Shown in pieces: positions 6,212 to 10,266 of a stretch of 10,266 nt of DNA. The position numbers and the translations under genes are program-made. Position 1 is the stretch's first letter; every line of letters begins with the position of its first letter. The stretch lies in the NCBI GenBank assembly GCA_945483525.1, contig CALYRV010000064.1, forward strand, positions 1 to 10,266. Reading direction: 5' to 3'. The stretch comes from an uncultured Verrucomicrobiota bacterium. GTDB lineage: Bacteria > Verrucomicrobiota > Kiritimatiellia > RFP12 > UBA1067. Under the pieces are notes generated by a model. It saw only the letters and a program-made list of their open reading frames with translations, did not search any database and had not been told where the DNA came from.

Positions 6212-6382
6212 ATGGCTCATAAGATTGCCGCCGATAAGTGCGTTGGCTGCGGCTGCTGCAAGGATGCTTGCCCTGCCGAAGCGATCAGCGAAGGTAACCC
6301 CTACACGATCGATCCTGACAAGTGTGTCGATTGCGGTGCCTGCGCCGCTCAGTGTCCGAACGAAGCTATCGCCCTGGCGTGA
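6212..6382 (+). CDS. 2[4Fe-4S] bacterial-type ferredoxin
   Basis: A 56-residue clostridial-type ferredoxin, a cytosolic low-potential electron carrier. Both cluster motifs are complete: C10, C13, C16, C20-P21 and C38, C41, C44, C48-P49, in two similar halves as expected from the ancient internal duplication. Length equals that of typical 55-residue family members. A strong Shine-Dalgarno AAGGAG (6197-6202) lies 9 nt before the ATG, the best in the window, which suggests high expression. It is the first gene after the promoter at 6137-6166, and its TGA overlaps the GTG start of the exporter gene (GTGA, 6379-6382). An active ferredoxin gene fits an anaerobic metabolism. Its redox partner is not identified; tight coupling to the exporter may reflect a functional link or just operon packing. 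Confidence 0.95.
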   Translation: MAHKIAADKCVGCGCCKDACPAEAISEGNPYTIDPDKCVDCGACAAQCPNEAIALA

Positions 6383-7215
6383 TAGATTTCATCAAGGAGA
6401 CCCTGCTTCTCCTTCCGTTCCTCTTTGTCACCTATCTGGTGCTTGAGGCTTTGGAGGTGAAGACGGGAAGCGCGCTCGAGAAAATTCTCGAGCGTGCTCG
6501 TTCTGTGGGCCCGCTTGCGGGCGCGCTAGCGGGCGCGATTCCTCAGTGTGGTGTATCCGCTGCGGCCGCATCATTTTATGCGGGGGGAGTTATTACGGTC
6601 GGGACGTTGATCGCGGTCTTTCTTTCGACGTCAGACGAGTTGTTGCCGGTTCTCATCTCCAAGCAGGTCCCGGTGACGTTGATGGTCAAGATCGTCGGGC
6701 TTAAGGTGGCGGCGGCGATCATCATTGGTTTCACGGTTAACGGGTTGCTGGTTTTCGCGCGCCATATTCGTCGCGAGGTGCATGTTCATGATTTGTGCAA
6801 GCATAGTCATTGCGGTTGTTCCGATCATCGGGGTATACTGGTTCCGGCGTTGATTCACACCGCCGAGATATTCTTCTTTATTGTCGTCATTTCAGGCGCG
6901 ATTGAGCTTTCGATGCATTATTTCGGCGAAGAATCGTTGATGAAGCTGAAGCTTACTACGCCGTTTTTCGGCGAGATTGTTGCGGGGCTTCTGGGCTTGA
7001 TCCCTAATTGTGCAGTTTCCGTCGCAGGGGCTGAGCTGTATTGTCAGGGTGCGATGAGTGCGGGCGCGCTGATGGCGTCCAGTTTCACAGGGTCGGGGTT
7101 GGGGTTGCTAGTTCTTTTCCGGACTAATCGTAATCTTTTCGAGAACCTGTCTATTCTCGCGTGTGTATATGTGATCGGTACGGTGCTGGGGGGGCTTACG
7201 GGGGCGCTGATATGA
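6379..7215 (+). CDS. Putative heavy-metal/metalloid exporter, ArsP_2 type (10-TM)
   Basis: A 278-residue integral membrane protein resembling the family called putative 10TM heavy-metal exporter (ArsP_2) or arsenic efflux protein. Two halves are similar: GAIPQCGVSAA (52-62) with STSDE (83-87), and GLIPNCAVSVA (206-216) with FTGSG (236-240). Each half has a conserved IPxC with C57 and C211, likely within the membrane and candidates for metalloid binding. The loop between halves (129-150) is rich in His and Cys (H129, H135, H137, C140, H142, H144, C145, C147, H150), a probable metal-binding site facing an aqueous side. GTG 6379 is chosen because VIDFIKETLLLLPF aligns with family N-termini and it overlaps the ferredoxin stop; earlier codons would run inside ferredoxin. 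The TGA overlaps the next ATG. The transported ion is not known; manganese has also been proposed for relatives. Confidence 0.82.
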   Translation: MIDFIKETLLLLPFLFVTYLVLEALEVKTGSALEKILERARSVGPLAGALAGAIPQCGVSAAAASFYAGGVITVGTLIAVFLSTSDELLPVLISKQVPVTLMVKIVGLKVAAAIIIGFTVNGLLVFARHIRREVHVHDLCKHSHCGCSDHRGILVPALIHTAEIFFFIVVISGAIELSMHYFGEESLMKLKLTTPFFGEIVAGLLGLIPNCAVSVAGAELYCQGAMSAGALMASSFTGSGLGLLVLFRTNRNLFENLSILACVYVIGTVLGGLTGALI

Positions 7216-8165
7216 TTAAGAACATCTACATTTTTTTGAAGAATGTCGTGTTGTCGTTTCTTGACAACAACTGTTCGATGCACGCTGCTGGTCTGACGTA
7301 TTTTGCCTTGCTCGCGGTGATTCCGGTTCTCTGCTGCGTCCTAGTTGCGGCAAAGGCGTGTAAGGTAGATGAAATCGCGCGCGCGCAGCTTAATGCGAAG
7401 ATTGATGCGATAATCGTGGAGATCGAGAACGGGCAGGACGACAAGATTGCCGAATATCTGCCGGCGAATTCTGAGGAGGAGCGTGAGCAGAAGCGGATAG
7501 CAGCGAAGGAGTTTGCCAGTCAGGCGAGGGCGATTTCTAACGAGCTTTTCAAGCGAGTTGAACAGTTCGATATTGGCACACTCGGATGGATCGGCTTCGG
7601 TTTCCTGCTTTGGACGGTCATTTCGTCCTTGGCGTCCGTCGAGTCCAGCTTTAATCAGATATGGGGGGTGAAGACGGCTCGTCCGGTATGGAAACGTGCC
7701 TACATGTATCTCTTTATTATGGTGGTGATTCCAGTGTTGGCGACGATCGCCATGTCTATGCCGATTCTCAATGTCGCCAAGAACATCGTTGTTGCGACGT
7801 TGGGAGCGACATGGCTTACGAAGTGGGTAGGTGATGGGATTATCTGGATAATTGACTCAGTAGCCTTTCGGCTGGCGATGACGCTTTTCTTTTCGTCGTT
7901 GCTTTTCGGATTTCTCTACTGGGTGTTGCCTAATTGCAAGGTTCCGTGGAGGGTCTCTTGGCTTGGGGGGGTGGTATCCGCATTCTTCTTCGGTGCCTGG
8001 GTCAAGATCTGCGCCGTTGCCCAAGTCGGCATTGCCAAGTCGTCTGCCTTGTATGGGTCGTTTGCGTTGGTGCCGATTGTTCTTGCGTGGCTTTATATGA
8101 GTTGGCAGATCATCTTGATTGGCGCTTGTCTTACGCGTGAGATACAGAAAGAGACTGGAAGATGA
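7212..8165 (+). CDS. YihY/BrkB-family inner-membrane protein
   Basis: A 317-residue membrane protein of the YihY/virulence factor BrkB family. The signature AAGLTYFALLAVIPVL (25-40) begins TM1; further hydrophobic segments lie near 124-142, 164-185, 190-215, 219-240, 248-272 and 283-306. The TIW-like motif appears as FNQIWGV (148-153), and the end ASALYGSFALVPIVLAWLYMSWQ-type region (277-299) is typical. The family is poorly understood: it was once taken for RNase BN, and a transport or envelope role is suggested. The start at ATG 7212 gives MIKNIYIFLKNVV, as usual, and overlaps the exporter stop (ATGA). The loop between TM1 and TM2 (about 50-120) is highly charged (NSEEEREQKRIAAKEF) and roughly 30 residues longer than in E. 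coli YihY. Its ATGA overlap with rfbD suggests translation coupling. Confidence 0.88.
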   Translation: MIKNIYIFLKNVVLSFLDNNCSMHAAGLTYFALLAVIPVLCCVLVAAKACKVDEIARAQLNAKIDAIIVEIENGQDDKIAEYLPANSEEEREQKRIAAKEFASQARAISNELFKRVEQFDIGTLGWIGFGFLLWTVISSLASVESSFNQIWGVKTARPVWKRAYMYLFIMVVIPVLATIAMSMPILNVAKNIVVATLGATWLTKWVGDGIIWIIDSVAFRLAMTLFFSSLLFGFLYWVLPNCKVPWRVSWLGGVVSAFFFGAWVKICAVAQVGIAKSSALYGSFALVPIVLAWLYMSWQIILIGACLTREIQKETGR

Positions 8166-9019
8166 AGGTTCTGATCACTGGCGGTAAGGGTATGCTTGGC
8201 CGAACGCTGCAGCGGGAGCTGGCGGAGCATGAGTTGGTGATTGCAGACCTGCCAGAGTGGGACATTACCGACGAAGGTTTCACGGAACAGGTTCGGCAGT
8301 GCGCGCCTGATCTGATCATTCATTGCGCGGCGATGACGAAAGTTGACGATTGTGAGGCGAAGAGCGACATGGCTTTCCGGTTGAACGAAGAAGGGTCGCG
8401 TAATGTGGCGCTGGCGGCGAAGATTATGGGAGCGCGGCTTATCGCCATATCAACAGATTATGTTTTTTCCGGGGAGCCTCCGCGTGAACCTTGGGCGTGG
8501 AGCGAGACGGACATTCCACGTCCCCGTACTGTTTACGGCGCATCTAAGTTCGCCGGCGAGCAGATGATTCAGATGCTTTATCCTGACAATTCGGTTATTC
8601 TGCGCATTGCCTGGCTCTATGGTAATGGCGGTCCGAGCTTTGTTCATACGATGGCGAAACTCGGCGCGCAGCAGGGTTCGCCGCTCAAGGTTGTCAATGA
8701 TCAGCGGGGTAATCCGACTTCAGCGAAGACGGTGGCTGACGTGATTCGGTTTCTTATCGCCCATCCCGAGGTCAGTGGCATCGTTCACGGCACCTGCGAG
8801 GATCAGTGTTCCTGGTATGAGCTGGCGTTGGAGTTGAAGCGGTTGCTCGGCGACCGTTTCCCGCGTGAAGTTGTTTCGTGTACTACCGAGGAGTACCCGT
8901 GTCCAGCGCCGCGCCCACACAATTCTGCGCTGAAGAAAAGTGTGCTTAATCTGCTTGGCTATCGTACTCCGAACTGGCGTCAGGCGCTGGCCGATTTCGT
9001 TTCCGGCGAGCCGCTTTAA
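8162..9019 (+). CDS. rfbD: dTDP-4-dehydrorhamnose reductase
   Basis: A 285-residue extended short-chain dehydrogenase that carries out the last step of dTDP-L-rhamnose synthesis, NAD(P)H reduction of dTDP-4-keto-L-rhamnose in the cytosol. The Rossmann glycine motif is TGGKGMLG (6-13: G7, G10, G13). HCAAMTKVDDCE (54-64) is the usual AAYTxVDxAE segment, followed by ISTDYVF (96-102) and YGASK with the catalytic set T98, Y125, K129. RIAWLYG and NDQRGNPTSA (substrate side) are typical. The length matches the family. ATGA overlaps the YihY stop. It is the last gene of operon B, followed by the terminator at 9050-9081. rfbA, rfbB and rfbC are absent from the window, so the pathway must be split in the genome. 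RmlD-like proteins with other roles exist, but the motif set argues for this one. Confidence 0.92.
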   Translation: MKVLITGGKGMLGRTLQRELAEHELVIADLPEWDITDEGFTEQVRQCAPDLIIHCAAMTKVDDCEAKSDMAFRLNEEGSRNVALAAKIMGARLIAISTDYVFSGEPPREPWAWSETDIPRPRTVYGASKFAGEQMIQMLYPDNSVILRIAWLYGNGGPSFVHTMAKLGAQQGSPLKVVNDQRGNPTSAKTVADVIRFLIAHPEVSGIVHGTCEDQCSWYELALELKRLLGDRFPREVVSCTTEEYPCPAPRPHNSALKKSVLNLLGYRTPNWRQALADFVSGEPL

Positions 9020-9036
9020 GACCATTGGAAATTTCC

Positions 9037-9089
9037 TTAAAATTTTCTGAAAAACCCCCTTGTCAACTAAAGGGGTTTTTTGATATACT
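9037..9089 (+). promoter_or_regulatory. rRNA operon promoter with UP element and extended -10
   Basis: -35 TTGTCA (9060-9065), 18-bp spacer, -10 TATACT (9084-9089) preceded by TGA (9081-9083). Upstream, 9037-9058 (TTAAAATTTTCTGAAAAACC core) fits the UP-element consensus NNAAAWWTWTTTTNNNAAANNN closely at the correct -59 to -38 distance for a start near 9096. A 10-bp palindrome GGAAATTTCC lies just upstream (9027-9036). This is the promoter type expected for a stable RNA operon. The -35 falls in the stem/loop of the operon B terminator. Confidence 0.75.
9050..9081 (+). terminator. Intrinsic terminator of operon B
   Basis: A-tract and C-run (AAAAACCCCCTT, 9050-9061), 8-nt loop GTCAACTA (9062-9069), then AAGGGGTTTTTT (9070-9081). 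One C is bulged. The T-tract follows the GC stem directly, and the A-tract makes it usable in the opposite direction too. It lies 30 nt after the rfbD stop and shares its bases with the rRNA promoter. Confidence 0.85.
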
Positions 9090-9095
9090 ACATCA

Positions 9096-9132
9096 TTGTT
9101 CGCCCGTGATGGCGACAATTGATCTTTGAAAA
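9096..9132 (+). promoter_or_regulatory. rRNA leader antitermination region (boxB-like stem and boxA)
   Basis: TTG-T-TCGCC (9096-9104) pairs with GGCGACAA (9111-9118) around loop CGTGAT with one bulged T: a boxB-like hairpin at the 5' end of the transcript. Two nt later TGATCTTTGAAAA (9120-9132) matches E. coli rrn boxA TGCTCTTTAACAA at 10 of 13 positions. The boxB-boxA order is that of rrn leaders, where NusB/S10 and other Nus factors bind boxA nascent RNA to prevent premature termination. A GT-rich GTTTGTGTGG at 9176-9185 could be a boxC equivalent. Confidence 0.6.
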
Positions 9133-9143
9133 CAGGTGTAAGA

Positions 9144-9164
9144 CGTGTCTCAGGAAGAGACACG
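9144..9164 (+). other. Perfect 8-bp hairpin in the rRNA leader
   Basis: CGTGTCTC (9144-9151), loop AGGAA, GAGACACG (9157-9164). It is about 38 nt before the 16S 5' end. It may help leader folding or processing of the precursor; no T-tract follows, so it is not a terminator. Confidence 0.7.
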
Positions 9165-9201
9165 GAACAGTAAATGTTTGTGTGGAGCAACTCAAATTCT
9201 T

Positions 9202-10266
<1,065 letters not shown>

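Noticed and set aside
6322..6378. Upstream start of the exporter at 6322
   Set aside because: It would read 19 residues inside the ferredoxin gene in another frame with no membrane character; GTG 6379 gives the expected start and a 4-nt overlap.
7161..7211. Upstream start of the YihY gene at 7161
   Set aside because: These codons overlap the exporter C-terminus in another frame; ATG 7212 gives the family N-terminus and an ATGA junction.

Overview
Organism. The right end of the window carries the first two thirds of a 16S rRNA gene. Its GGCTGCAG at the EUB338 site (T9565 where most bacteria have A), AAAGAAATTG at the 907/926 site (A10130) and CGATGCAACGCG ending suggest the PVC superphylum (Verrucomicrobiota, Kiritimatiellota or Lentisphaerota). 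I lean to an uncultured Kiritimatiellota-type anaerobe, partly because of the GH106-like glycoside hydrolase and the heptanucleotide minisatellites inside a gene. The phylum is an inference; a 16S database search would settle it. All genes I can support lie on the + strand.

Layout. Bases 1-225 are a regulatory region with a 9-bp inverted repeat, two small tandem repeats, an extended -10 promoter facing right and a possible divergent promoter facing left. Operon A (226-6128) holds an FMN nitroreductase, a PfkB-family sugar kinase, a large secreted GH106-like glycoside hydrolase and DNA polymerase IV (dinB). A second extended -10 promoter (6137-6166) starts operon B (6212-9019): a 56-residue 2[4Fe-4S] ferredoxin, a putative heavy-metal exporter (ArsP_2 type), a YihY/BrkB membrane protein and dTDP-4-dehydrorhamnose reductase (rfbD). 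Each gene of operon B overlaps the next by 4 nt (GTGA, ATGA, ATGA). An intrinsic terminator closes operon B and lies inside a strong rRNA promoter with UP element. That promoter drives a leader with boxB/boxA-like antitermination elements and then 16S rRNA, which is cut by the window end.

How the genes fit together. The glycoside hydrolase and the sugar kinase could belong to glycan scavenging, but the kinase substrate cannot be read from sequence. The nitroreductase and dinB have no obvious link to that role. In operon B, ferredoxin and exporter are tightly coupled and suggest metal or metalloid handling; rfbD makes dTDP-rhamnose for surface polysaccharide, and its rfbA, rfbB and rfbC partners are not in the window.

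Most notable. (1) dinB contains two arrays of one 7-bp minisatellite family (RGRGTGC) in opposite orientation, coding for extra loops. Because 7 is not a multiple of 3, gain or loss of one unit in the larger array would truncate Pol IV before its clamp-binding motif. (2) At the kinase/hydrolase junction a perfect 35-bp tandem duplication creates a new Shine-Dalgarno sequence at its seam, next to a CT-run frameshift that replaces the kinase C-terminus. (3) A terminator hairpin is built into the core of the rRNA promoter.
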